Positions 8,031-15,998 of a DNA stretch of 64,000 nt are shown piece after piece. Position numbers and translations under genes: made by a program. Position 1 is the stretch's first letter; each line of letters opens with the position of its first letter. Origin of the DNA: Bacteroidaceae bacterium (GTDB lineage Bacteria > Bacteroidota > Bacteroidia > Bacteroidales > Bacteroidaceae). Under the pieces are notes generated by a model. The model saw nothing but the letters and a program-made list of their open reading frames with translations. It searched no databases and was not told where the DNA came from. The stretch is from contig JAFSPM010000001.1 in NCBI GenBank assembly GCA_017442855.1, forward strand, positions 1-64,000. Reading direction: 5' to 3'.

Positions 8031-9482
8031 TTAGACAAACAGTTGCTCCATGGTGACTTCTGACTGAACAATACCGCTATGGATGTTTTGTGCAACACCA
8101 TAAGTAGTAATGAATGTATGATAAAGTGCTTTCTTTGTCTTGGTGACATTGCGAAATAGAGTTGCCCTGTTACGGAGCCTTTCTTCATAGTCAGCATCTA
8201 TTTCGTATCTGTCAGACACATACTTTACTTCACAGATGTTGATAACTTCATCGGCTCTGTCTATCAGCAAATCTATTTGAGCTCCTTTCCATTTTACTCC
8301 ATTTTTATCAATAAACGGTTTACAACTCCAAGAATGAATATTACTAATAACTCCACCAATACTGAGGGCATATTTGATTTGAGGAAGATGGTGCAGACAG
8401 ACTTGTTCAAAAGCATAGCCACTCCAAGATGTCATTTGACCTTTACCAGAAAGTTTACTCCAAAGATGGTCGTCCTGACCATTATTATTTGCTACAAATT
8501 TAATGTGAAACAATGAGAACAAATCTGTAAGTTGATACATCACATCTCGTTCACTTTTACCTATAGCAGTGTACCTGCGAATAAAATCACATTTTACCAA
8601 ATTGTCAAGAACGTCAGTCAAATCACCACCTTCTTTAAGATTTACAGCTTCAAGTATCTCCTGCCTTGTCATTCCTTTCAGCTTTGTTGCAAGTGTCTCG
8701 ACGATGTTTCTGTAAATCTTAGAGTCTTTAAACAACGAACGGAACAAAAAGTCAAACTCTGTACGCAATGGCGCGCCTTGTCTGAAAAACAGGTCATCTA
8801 TACATACATTGAGAGGCATGCCTTTTATGAGCATATCCAAATAGTAGGGGATGCCACCCATAATCATATAGGCCTGAAGAAGTTGATGGCGATTCATCTC
8901 GATACCTTTTATTTCTTTTAAGAATCGTTCGGTTTCTCCAAGGGTGAAAGGAGCAAGCCAGATAGAACGGCATACCCGTCCATAGATACCACCTTTATCA
9001 CCTATAAACTTTGATAGCATCCATGTGGTAGCAGAACCGCAAACAAACAACTTGAAATTTTTCCGGATAGAGGCCCAGTCATTCCAGAATTGTCCAAAGG
9101 CTGCAAGAAAGTTGCTCTTTGGTGTGTCCATCCACGGAATCTCATCCAAAAAAACTACAATTCTTCCTTTTGACAATGATTCAAGATAGCCGCGAAGAGC
9201 ATCAAAAGCCTCAAACCAGTCCTTCAATCGCCCGACTCGTTTTCCAGAATACTTTTCCAGTGACTTTTGGAACTGAGCAAGATGTACTGCCCTTGTAACG
9301 TTGTACATCCCGGTGAATGCAAAATCAAACTGGCTATTAAAGATACTCCTTACGAGATATGTTTTACCCACACGACGGCGTCCATAAACAGCAATGAGTT
9401 CAGACTTCCCGCTCTCCAAATAGCTCCTAATAAGTGACTGCTCGTATTCACGACCTATAATCTTGTTACTTGCCATATTCAT
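8031..9482 (-). CDS. AAA ATPase with C-terminal nuclease-like DUF234 domain
   Basis: The product is about 483 residues. I start it at M-N-M-A-S-N-K-I-I-G-R, where a -7 box lies 9 bp upstream; the longer reading from 9527 would run across the promoter. The N-terminal ATPase_2-type domain has Walker A G-R-R-R-V-G-K-T and Walker B R-I-V-V-F-L-D-E-I-P-W. A winged-helix middle follows. The C-terminal DUF234-like part has Q-I-D-L-L-I-D...I-C-E-V-K-Y, a PD-(D/E)xK-like arrangement. Such genes are plentiful and often scattered or mobile in Bacteroidales and archaea; their role is unsettled. It lies between two identical 54-bp repeats, suggesting insertion by recombination. Confidence 0.82.
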   Translation of the reverse strand: MNMASNKIIGREYEQSLIRSYLESGKSELIAVYGRRRVGKTYLVRSIFNSQFDFAFTGMYNVTRAVHLAQFQKSLEKYSGKRVGRLKDWFEAFDALRGYLESLSKGRIVVFLDEIPWMDTPKSNFLAAFGQFWNDWASIRKNFKLFVCGSATTWMLSKFIGDKGGIYGRVCRSIWLAPFTLGETERFLKEIKGIEMNRHQLLQAYMIMGGIPYYLDMLIKGMPLNVCIDDLFFRQGAPLRTEFDFLFRSLFKDSKIYRNIVETLATKLKGMTRQEILEAVNLKEGGDLTDVLDNLVKCDFIRRYTAIGKSERDVMYQLTDLFSLFHIKFVANNNGQDDHLWSKLSGKGQMTSWSGYAFEQVCLHHLPQIKYALSIGGVISNIHSWSCKPFIDKNGVKWKGAQIDLLIDRADEVINICEVKYVSDRYEIDADYEERLRNRATLFRNVTKTKKALYHTFITTYGVAQNIHSGIVQSEVTMEQLFV

Positions 9483-9491
9483 TGTTTTTTG

Positions 9492-9522
9492 CAAAGATAT
9501 AGAATCTCTTGCAGAAAAACAA
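9492..9522 (-). promoter_or_regulatory. Promoter of the AAA ATPase gene
   Basis: On the minus strand TTG (9520-9522), a 20-bp spacer and TATCTTTG (9492-9499) match the Bacteroidota -33/-7 promoter pattern. The -7 box ends 9 bp before the ATG at 9482, so the transcript would have almost no leader. Confidence 0.6.
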
Positions 9523-9532
9523 GCCATACTAT

Positions 9533-9621
9533 CTCCGTAACCATTATTTTTAACTTACTTAAGGAGGAACAATCAAGAATATTTGCTCCGTAACCATTAA
9601 AATCAATACCATTACGGAGGA
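9533..9621. repeat. Direct and inverted CTCCGTAA repeats upstream of the ATPase gene
   Basis: The 14-mer CTCCGTAACCATTA occurs near 9534 and again near 9586. Its inverted core TTACGGAG occurs near 9613. They sit between the ATPase promoter and direct repeat copy B. They could be operators or the ends of the inserted module. Confidence 0.5.
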
Positions 9622-9638
9622 ATTATAACACGAATTAT

Positions 9639-9692
9639 CACTTATTCAACCACACTTCTGGGTTGAGTTTGTCTTTCTCCTTGAGAAGCTGG
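9639..9692. repeat. 54-bp direct repeat, copy B (envC 3'-end fragment with stop)
   Basis: Identical to 7936-7989. On the minus strand it encodes L-L-K-E-K-D-K-L-N-P-E-V-W-L-N-K followed by TGA, a complete envC C-terminal end detached from any envC gene. It starts about 25 bp after the xpt stop. Differences from the resident envC end (for example K-L-N-P shared but L-L-K versus L-R-R) suggest it came from another allele or paralogue. Confidence 0.85.
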
Positions 9693-9714
9693 AAATAGAA
9701 AGCAATACTTTGAC

Positions 9715-10287
9715 TTACTCCCTCAGCTGGATGCGGTCGCCATCCAAGGAGTCGATGATGGCCAACGACTCGATGCAAAAGACACCATTTTCGGTGAGGA
9801 GTTCTCGCCCATGCTGGAAAGCCTTCTCGATGATGAAGCCCATGCCCTCGATGGTGGCCCCTGCTTGCTGACACAAGTCGATAATGCCCAGTCCGGTATT
9901 GCCATAAGCCAGGAAATCGTCGATGAAAAGGATATGATCTTTAGGCGTGAGGTATTCCTTGCTGATCACCATGGTATAGTCGCGCTGCTTGGTAAACGAG
10001 CGTACTTCTGCCACATACATCTCCTTTATGGTAGATGGCTTTTTCTTCTTGGCATACACCACAGGCAGTTCCAAGAGATAGCCCAGCAGGACAGACGGGG
10101 CAATGCCTGATGCCTCCACCGTGAGTATCTTGTTGATGGGCAGGTCGGCAAAGCGACGGATAAACTCAACAGCTACTTGCTTCATCAGATTGGGGTCCAT
10201 CTGGTGGTTGATAAAGCTATCTACTTTCAGGATGCCGCCTTCCAAGCAGCGGCCGTCTTGCAGGATTCTTTCACGAAGTATTTTCAT
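9715..10287 (-). CDS. xpt: Xanthine phosphoribosyltransferase
   Basis: This 190-residue enzyme matches the full length of Xpt, which makes XMP from xanthine and PRPP in purine salvage. It opens [12 protein letters not shown]. The PRPP-binding loop reads [13 protein letters not shown] (about 124-136). The substrate region includes T-V-E-A-S-G-I-A-P and V-V-Y-A-K-K-K-K-P. It is cytosolic. It lies 11 bp after the envC stop on the same strand, between the resident envC end and the displaced copy B of that end. No purine riboswitch was seen upstream. Confidence 0.93.
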   Translation of the reverse strand: MKILRERILQDGRCLEGGILKVDSFINHQMDPNLMKQVAVEFIRRFADLPINKILTVEASGIAPSVLLGYLLELPVVYAKKKKPSTIKEMYVAEVRSFTKQRDYTMVISKEYLTPKDHILFIDDFLAYGNTGLGIIDLCQQAGATIEGMGFIIEKAFQHGRELLTENGVFCIESLAIIDSLDGDRIQLRE

Positions 10288-10298
10288 GGCTTAAAGTA

Positions 10299-11648
10299 TT
10301 ATTTGTTTAACCAAACTTCTGGGTTGAGTTTGTCCTTCTCCCTGCGGAGTTGGAAGTGGAGGACGGTGCGGTTATTGTCGGAGGCATCGCTATAGACGGT
10401 GCCCAGGATCTGACGGGTACTGACATCGTCGCCTTGCTTGACATCGCTCTTGGAGAGGTTGCAATAGACGGAGATGTAGGAGCCGTGACGCACCAAGACA
10501 TTGAACAGTCCGTTGAGCTGGAAGACCGCTGCTACCTTGCCGCTGAACACGGCACGGGCCTGGGCACCAGGCTTGCCTTGGATATCAATGCCTTTGTTGT
10601 CGAGAGTGACATTGCGAAGACCAGCCACATTATACTGTCCGTAGTGGCTCACGATGATATAAGAGGTGGTGATGGGCATGGGCAACTTGCCTCGGTTGGA
10701 GGCAAAGTCGGTGGATAGTTCACGGTCGGCCTTGCTCATGGTATAGACCTCTGTCTTGGCGGTAGTGGCTGGCTTGGCAGCAGGGGTAGTGGTGGCAGGC
10801 TTGGTGGTAGAAGCATCGGCCACCTTGTTCTCAGCAGCTTTGGCCTTGGCTTCTTCCTCGGCTTTCTTCTTCGCCTCGGCGGCTTCCCTGCGGGCCTCCT
10901 CCTCTGCTCGCTTACGGGCATTCTCTATCTCTATGGCAATGAGCTTGTCAATCTGGTTGTTCAACTGATTGGCCTCACGACGCTTCTTGTTGATCTCGTC
11001 TTGCAAGCCCTTTTGCTTTGAGCGCAAATCCTTGATAACCTGCTGGGCCTGCTGCTCCTGTGCCTCCAACTTGCGTTTCTCTGACGCTCGTTCTGCCAAG
11101 AGGCGTATCTTCTCATCGCGCACGCTTTGCAACTCTTCCTGCTTCCGTGTCACCTCTGCCTGCTTGCGGATAATCTCGTTGCCCTGCAAACGCTGGTAGG
11201 TGGCATACTCACGCACATAACGCAGGCGGTTATAGGTCTGTGAAAGGGTCTCAGCACTGAAGATGAACATGAGCTTCTCCTGGATGCTATGGTTCTTGTA
11301 AAGGTACTTCAGGGAGGCTTCATAACGACGTTTCTTCTCTACCAGGCTTTGCTTCAAGGTGTCTAACTGTTGGTCGAGGATGACCAGTTCGCTATCTACC
11401 TCCAGCAAGTCGGTGTTGATATTGTCGATGTATCGACGACGTTCCTCTATCTGTCCGGTCAGGGCATTCAGGCCATTGAGCTGACTACCCACATTCTTGT
11501 TGGTGGTCTTGAGCAACTCCTCCGTCTCTGCTATCTGCTTCTGCAAGGTAGAACGTCTTTGCTCCAGCTCCTTGATGCGCTTGTTGGATTGCGCCAACAG
11601 CAACATAGGCACACACATCAACAGTAATATGAGGAGGACACGTTTCAT
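10299..11648 (-). CDS. Murein hydrolase activator EnvC-like protein
   Basis: This 449-residue exported protein has a signal peptide (MKRVLLILLLMCVPMLLLAQ), a long coiled coil (about 20-265) rich in Lys/Glu/Arg/Gln, an Ala/Thr/Pro linker (about 266-295) and a C-terminal LytM/M23 domain (about 325-449). The LytM domain is degenerate: the first metal ligand motif H-x3-D reads N-K-G-I-D, and the H-x-H motif reads H-F-Q. It should therefore activate amidases rather than cut peptidoglycan, as EnvC does. It overlaps the upstream DUF4292 gene by 4 bp and follows the order dut-TPR-DUF4292-envC typical of Bacteroidota. Confidence 0.88.
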   Translation of the reverse strand: MKRVLLILLLMCVPMLLLAQSNKRIKELEQRRSTLQKQIAETEELLKTTNKNVGSQLNGLNALTGQIEERRRYIDNINTDLLEVDSELVILDQQLDTLKQSLVEKKRRYEASLKYLYKNHSIQEKLMFIFSAETLSQTYNRLRYVREYATYQRLQGNEIIRKQAEVTRKQEELQSVRDEKIRLLAERASEKRKLEAQEQQAQQVIKDLRSKQKGLQDEINKKRREANQLNNQIDKLIAIEIENARKRAEEEARREAAEAKKKAEEEAKAKAAENKVADASTTKPATTTPAAKPATTAKTEVYTMSKADRELSTDFASNRGKLPMPITTSYIIVSHYGQYNVAGLRNVTLDNKGIDIQGKPGAQARAVFSGKVAAVFQLNGLFNVLVRHGSYISVYCNLSKSDVKQGDDVSTRQILGTVYSDASDNNRTVLHFQLRREKDKLNPEVWLNK

Positions 11649-12304
11649 AGATTCATCAATAGTTGCAACATTTCATCTATGGTGACCTGACGATAGCGGT
11701 TACCAAGGATGGTAGGTTCAATGTTGAAAGGCTCGTCAGAGAAGTCATACAACTCAATCCTGGCCTTGGCCAACTGCCTGATGCCTAACTCCTCGCCCGT
11801 CAATATGGCCTTGCCGTCTGGCATGGCAGCATCCTTGATCATTTTCTCCAAACGCTCGTAGCTGTCGGAGGGCAGATAGTCGCGCAACTCATAGTCGGTG
11901 GCCTTGACAAACCTGCGGTTCATGCGATCGACCATCAACAGGTAGGTAGGTGCTGCCTCGATGCGAGCCACCTCGGTTCTGAACAAAGGCATGAGCAATG
12001 ACAGTTGCACCAACTCGCCTTCTTTCATCTTCATGGTACCGTTGACAGTGAACGTAGCATCGCCATGGGGAACAGTGAGTTCGAGCTTGGAGGATAGGTA
12101 TTGCTGGGTGATGTCAGGGACTTGCACGATAGTTTTGGTGCTCTTACATGCTGTTAGCAATACTAAGCAAAGTATTGCTAACCATTGACCGTTGAACGTT
12201 GACTGCGTCCTATTTTGTCGCGACTCGGCATAGCCCAAGCAAGCTTGGTTCTGCCCTCGCTGCTCCAAAAAGTGACCGTTATTTCTATGTCCTTTTATTC
12301 TCAT
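11645..12304 (-). CDS. DUF4292 lipoprotein with a repeat element read through its N-terminus
   Basis: This 219-residue protein has a mature part (from Cys 53) matching the DUF4292 family of Bacteroidota outer-membrane lipoproteins. The hydrophobic segment W-L-A-I-L-C-L-V-L-L-T-A-C begins only at residue 41. Residues about 8-40 are encoded by the hairpin repeat at 12195-12280, in frame and without a stop. The ATG at 12304 lies 8 bp after the stop of the upstream gene, where an operon start is expected, and no ATG or GTG occurs between the repeat and the hydrophobic core. The element therefore seems to have inserted after about codon 7, giving the signal peptide an abnormally long n-region. Whether export still works is unknown; a TTG further in might be used instead. 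Confidence 0.75.
   Translation of the reverse strand: MRIKGHRNNGHFLEQRGQNQACLGYAESRQNRTQSTFNGQWLAILCLVLLTACKSTKTIVQVPDITQQYLSSKLELTVPHGDATFTVNGTMKMKEGELVQLSLLMPLFRTEVARIEAAPTYLLMVDRMNRRFVKATDYELRDYLPSDSYERLEKMIKDAAMPDGKAILTGEELGIRQLAKARIELYDFSDEPFNIEPTILGNRYRQVTIDEMLQLLMNL
12195..12280. repeat. Hairpin repeat element, copy 1
   Basis: This copy is homologous over about 85 bp to 48051-48135. It folds into an interrupted stem: TTTTG/CAAAA (12213-12217 with 12266-12270), GCGA/TCGC (12220 with 12257), GGCA/TGCC (12227 with 12252), and CCAAG/CTTGG (12235 with 12244) around a CAAG loop. Compared with copy 2, three pairs have changed on both sides. It lies inside the 5' coding region of the DUF4292 gene. 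Confidence 0.85.
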
Positions 12305-12312
12305 GACCGTAA

Positions 12313-14022
12313 CTATTTCCTCACGAACTTCTTTTGTTTGATCTTCTGGTTAATGGTGGGCGAGGTACTGCCATTGTCCTTCGCCTTTTGCCAAAACTCC
12401 ACGGCCTTGTCGGTATCACCCGTATGGTAATAGATATCACCACAATGCTCCAGTACCTCTGCACTTAGACTGTCATCGTTCTGCAGAGCCTGGTCGATAT
12501 AGATCTTCGCCTGTTCGTAGTTGGCTTTCTCAAACAATATCCAAGCGTAGGTATCGAGGTAGGTGGCGTTATTGGGTTCGGCCTTGACGGTCTTGTAGCT
12601 CATCTCCTCAGCCCTATCCAAGTCACGTCGCTCCAAAGACAGGTAATAGGCATAGTTGTTGAGGGCCATGATATTGTTGGAATTGTATTCTAACGCCTTC
12701 TCGTAAGCCTCATACGTTTCTGGCATCATCTTCTTGGTGTGGTAGGCATCGCCCATGATGGCGTAGAAATCGCTCACCACCTCCCTATCGCTCTCGTCGG
12801 TTACTTGTTGCAAAGCCCGCTGGCAAACACTGATGACGCTGTCAGGACGTTGTGTCTGGTTATAGCCGATGGCCAGGTAATAATAGAACTCCAGCCTGTC
12901 GGGATTGGCCTCCGTGCCCGTTTGACAAAGGTCAATCACCCAGTCATAGTCTTTCTTGTTTACCGCCTCGCCCAACAAGGTCATGCGGGCAGCTGTGTTG
13001 GTGGGTTCTATCTGAAGGGCCTGCTTCATAATGGAGATGGCCTCCTCCTTCATGTTCTTGGAATACAGGTATTGTGCATACAGAATGGGCAGCTGGGCCT
13101 CATCGGGCTCCTGCTCCATGATACGGTTGAAGATATTGATGATAATGGTACTGTCTTTCTTGCTGTTCTCGTTGCGTATGATCAATCGGCGCATCACATC
13201 TGCCTTGGTATCGGCATCGACCTTACGGTTCAGCAAGACAGAGTTGAGTTGTTGGTCGTATTTCTCTGTCTGGCCCGTCTGTTCGTAATAGGCTGCCAAC
13301 GAGTACATGGCCATCGCATTGTCGGGCTCTGCCTTCAGAATATTCTGATAGATGTCGTAAGCCTTTTGGTATTGCTCTTTCTGCAGGTAGGCATCGCCCA
13401 AGATAACCTGATAGCGATAATCGGTAGGGAACTCGTCGGCCAAGCTCTTCAGCTCAGCCATTGCCTTTTCTGTCTCCCCCTGTTGGTCGTAGATGGCGTA
13501 TTTCTGCATGGAGATCTGTTCGTTCTTGCCCAAACGAACCTCCAGTTTGTCGAGGATTTCGATGGATTTCTCAAAATTGCCCTGTCGGTTATATACCTGC
13601 AACAAACTATAGGTGATATCAATCTTACTGGGGAAACGAACCGCCATATCCTCCAACAGCGCAGCAGCCTCATCCACCTTGTTCTGCTGCATATAGAGGT
13701 TAGCCAACCCTTGCCCGTACCAGTAATTATCGGGGTCGTATTTCACGGCCTCGGCCATAGTGGCGGTTCCTCGCTCGTTCTGCTTCAGCACGATGTAATA
13801 CTGTGCCAGTTCGTAGAGGGCAGACGACGAGTGTGGACGGATGGCAAGGCAATGCATCAGCATGTCGTGAGAAGCGTCATACTTCTTCTGTATGCGCAGA
13901 CGGGTGGCTTCGTGGAAGTAATAATCATATTTCCTGTCCAACTCGTCAGCATCTTGGGCTTGTGCCAGCATAGGCATCACAAGACCCAGACAAAATAACA
14001 ATATTGAAAGTTTGATCTTCAA
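12313..14022 (-). CDS. Exported tetratricopeptide repeat protein
   Basis: The product is about 569 residues. I start it at a TTG, 4 bp after the dut stop, which gives the signal peptide (M)KIKLSILLFCLGLVMPMLAQA; the longer reading from 14079 would overlap dut and bury the signal. The mature protein is almost entirely TPR helices (about 12-14 repeats), for example A-L-Y-E-L-A-Q-Y-Y-I-V-L-K-Q and A-M-Y-S-L-A-A-Y-Y-E-Q-T-G. It ends in a basic tail K-I-K-Q-K-K-F-V-R-K. It is probably a periplasmic or outer-membrane-associated scaffold. The gene sits in the conserved unit dut-TPR-DUF4292-envC, which suggests a role in envelope or division processes. Confidence 0.82.
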   Translation of the reverse strand: MKIKLSILLFCLGLVMPMLAQAQDADELDRKYDYYFHEATRLRIQKKYDASHDMLMHCLAIRPHSSSALYELAQYYIVLKQNERGTATMAEAVKYDPDNYWYGQGLANLYMQQNKVDEAAALLEDMAVRFPSKIDITYSLLQVYNRQGNFEKSIEILDKLEVRLGKNEQISMQKYAIYDQQGETEKAMAELKSLADEFPTDYRYQVILGDAYLQKEQYQKAYDIYQNILKAEPDNAMAMYSLAAYYEQTGQTEKYDQQLNSVLLNRKVDADTKADVMRRLIIRNENSKKDSTIIINIFNRIMEQEPDEAQLPILYAQYLYSKNMKEEAISIMKQALQIEPTNTAARMTLLGEAVNKKDYDWVIDLCQTGTEANPDRLEFYYYLAIGYNQTQRPDSVISVCQRALQQVTDESDREVVSDFYAIMGDAYHTKKMMPETYEAYEKALEYNSNNIMALNNYAYYLSLERRDLDRAEEMSYKTVKAEPNNATYLDTYAWILFEKANYEQAKIYIDQALQNDDSLSAEVLEHCGDIYYHTGDTDKAVEFWQKAKDNGSTSPTINQKIKQKKFVRK

Positions 14023-14026
14023 TTTT

Positions 14027-14461
14027 TCAGCTTTTTCCCGTGTGTCCAAAGCCACCGGCACCACGATCGGTCTCGTCAAGGGTTTCCACCTCTACCCACT
14101 CAGCTTGTTCGTGACGGGCAATGACCATCTGTGCCACACGCTCGCCATCGTTCACCACAAACTCTTCCTGTGAAAGATTAATCAGAATGATGCATATCTC
14201 GCCACGATAGTCGGCATCAATCGTGCCAGGAGAATTCAAAACTGTAATGCCCTTTTTGATAGCCAATCCGCTGCGTGGACGAACTTGTGCCTCATAGCCT
14301 GCAGGCAGGGAGATAAAGAGGCCAGTAGGTATCAAAGCTCTCTGCATGGGAGCCAGGACTACAGGCTCGTCAAGGTTAGCTCGCAAATCAACGCCAGCTG
14401 ACTGAATAGTAGCGTATTGTGGCAACTGATGATGCGATTTATTGATAATTTGTACCTTCAT
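14027..14461 (-). CDS. dut: dUTP diphosphatase
   Basis: This 144-residue trimeric dUTPase converts dUTP to dUMP and pyrophosphate, which keeps uracil out of DNA and feeds thymidylate synthesis. All five motifs are visible: A-G-V-D-L-R-A (1), R-P-R-S-G-L-A (2), [11 protein letters not shown] (3), G-E-R-V-A-Q-M-V (4) and [10 protein letters not shown] (5). Length is standard. It heads the minus-strand unit running to envC and is divergent from the dGTPase gene, so two dNTP-pool enzymes share one intergenic region. Confidence 0.96.
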   Translation of the reverse strand: MKVQIINKSHHQLPQYATIQSAGVDLRANLDEPVVLAPMQRALIPTGLFISLPAGYEAQVRPRSGLAIKKGITVLNSPGTIDADYRGEICIILINLSQEEFVVNDGERVAQMVIARHEQAEWVEVETLDETDRGAGGFGHTGKS

Positions 14462-14518
14462 AACACATAAGTTTTACTAATTAGTTGCGAAAATAATGCT
14501 TTTATCCCATATATTTTA

Positions 14519-14526
14519 TACTTTTG
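14519..14526 (+). promoter_or_regulatory. -7 promoter box TACTTTTG for the dGTPase gene
   Basis: TACTTTTG matches the Bacteroidota -7 consensus TAnnTTTG, 29 bp before the ATG at 14556. No convincing -33 element was seen at the usual distance. Confidence 0.5.
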
Positions 14527-14555
14527 TAGTTAATTTACACTAAGAGGATGAAAAA

Positions 14556-15875
14556 ATGGAATGGAGTAAACTGATTTCCGCCAAAAGATTCGGGTTAGAA
14601 GAGTTTCATGAGGAGAGGCATGAGAACCGTACGGAGTTCCAGCGTGACTTCGACAGACTGATCTTCTCGCCTCCTTTCAGGAGACTGCAGAACAAGACAC
14701 AGGTGTTCCCTTTGCCAGGGAGTGTATTCGTTCACAACCGTCTGACGCACAGCATAGAAGTGTCGTGCGTGGGTCGCTCGTTGGGCAATGATGTGGCCAA
14801 GGGCATCTTGGACAGAGAGCCTGCCTTGCAAAGCACCAACCTGCCAGAGATAGGTGCCATCGTGTCGGCTGGATGCCTGGCACACGACTTGGGTAATCCG
14901 CCTTTCGGTCATTTCGGCGAGAAGGCTTTCTCCACTTTCTTCTCAGAGGGCAAAGGGTTGTCGCTGAAAGGCCAACTGAGGGAGGACCAATGGAACGACC
15001 TTACCCATTTCGAGGGCAATGCCAATACCTTCAGACTGCTGACCCATCAGTTTGAGGGGCGCAGGAAGGGTGGCTTCGTGCTGACCTACTCTACCTTGGC
15101 CAGTATCGTAAAATATCCCTTTTCATCGAATTTTGCCAACAAAAAAGGCAAGTTTGGGTTCTTCACTTCCGAGCGTAACAGCTACGAACTCATAGCCGAG
15201 GCATTGGGCATCAAGAAGCTGGGCGACCAGATGTATGCCCGTCACCCGCTGGTCTATCTGGTGGAAGCTGCCGATGACATCTGCTATGAGATTATGGACA
15301 TAGAAGATTCGTTTAAGTTGAAGATACTATCGTTGGAGGACACGAAAGACCTGCTGTTAAGCTATTTCACAGAAGAACGTAGGGCTAAATTGGAGAAGAT
15401 GCTGAAGATGGTGAGCGACGAGAACGAACAGATAGCCTACCTGCGCTCGAACGTGATAGGACTGCTGACGAACGAGTGTACACAAACCTTCTTGGACAAC
15501 GAAGAGAAGATTCTAAATGGCGAATTTGAAGGATCGTTGATCAGTCATATCTCCGAACAGCCTGCCAACGCCTACAAGCATTGCTGCAAGGTGGCATACG
15601 AGCGCATCTACAAGTCGCGTGATGTGGTGGACATCGAGGTGGCTGGTTTCCGCATCATCGGTACGTTGATAGAGTTAATGACAGATGCGGTACTCTCGCC
15701 CGACAAGGCCTACTCGCAGTTGCTCATCAACAGGGTGTCGAGCCAGTATAATATGAAATCGCCCGAACTCTTCGACAGAATCCAGGCGGTGTTGGATTAT
15801 GTATCGGGCATGACGGATGTCTTTGCACTCGACCTTTATAGAAAACTGAACGGTAATAGTTTGCCAGCAGTATAA
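14556..15875 (+). CDS. dgt: dGTPase-like HD-domain deoxyguanosinetriphosphate triphosphohydrolase
   Basis: This 439-residue HD-superfamily enzyme opens with the family signature around R-F-D...F-S-P-P-F-R-R-L-Q-N-K-T-Q-V-F-P. Metal ligands are in N-R-L-T-H-S-I-E-V (His) and L-A-H-D-L-G-N-P-P-F-G-H (the His-Asp pair), and a later L-V-E-A-A-D-D-I-C-Y supplies the last Asp. Family members split dGTP or other dNTPs to nucleoside and triphosphate and tune the dNTP pool. Substrate choice cannot be read from sequence. It has its own -7 box and is divergent from dut. Confidence 0.92.
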   Translation: MEWSKLISAKRFGLEEFHEERHENRTEFQRDFDRLIFSPPFRRLQNKTQVFPLPGSVFVHNRLTHSIEVSCVGRSLGNDVAKGILDREPALQSTNLPEIGAIVSAGCLAHDLGNPPFGHFGEKAFSTFFSEGKGLSLKGQLREDQWNDLTHFEGNANTFRLLTHQFEGRRKGGFVLTYSTLASIVKYPFSSNFANKKGKFGFFTSERNSYELIAEALGIKKLGDQMYARHPLVYLVEAADDICYEIMDIEDSFKLKILSLEDTKDLLLSYFTEERRAKLEKMLKMVSDENEQIAYLRSNVIGLLTNECTQTFLDNEEKILNGEFEGSLISHISEQPANAYKHCCKVAYERIYKSRDVVDIEVAGFRIIGTLIELMTDAVLSPDKAYSQLLINRVSSQYNMKSPELFDRIQAVLDYVSGMTDVFALDLYRKLNGNSLPAV

Positions 15876-15880
15876 GATAT

Positions 15881-15921
15881 ACCCCCCAGTCTTACAGACA
15901 GCTCCCCTAAAAAGGGGAGCA
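15881..15921. repeat. Solo copy of the hairpin-array cap, possible dgt terminator
   Basis: ACCCCCC, a small GTC/GAC hairpin, then GCTCCCCT-aaa-AGGGGAGC. It closely matches the right end (reverse complement) of the array at 46086-46416, so it is a member of an interspersed family. Placed 5 bp after the dGTPase stop and followed by a T-rich stretch, the second hairpin may also act as a terminator. The rest of the gap up to 15998 shows nothing further. Confidence 0.7.
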
Positions 15922-15998
15922 GTTTGTTATATAGCAAGAATGCTACACCATCCATCGTAGCCACCAAAGCTTTTATAAGCAGGGGTTATTATCAGTTA

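Noticed and set aside
9638..9874. 78-codon minus-strand gene ending in an envC-like tail
   Set aside because: Its first part is an out-of-frame reading of xpt; only the last 17 residues, from repeat copy B, are meaningful.
12739..13998. Long open frame (419 codons, plus strand) opposite the TPR gene
   Set aside because: It lies entirely antisense to a clear TPR gene, has no ribosome-site or promoter and resembles no family; it arises from codon bias of the real gene.
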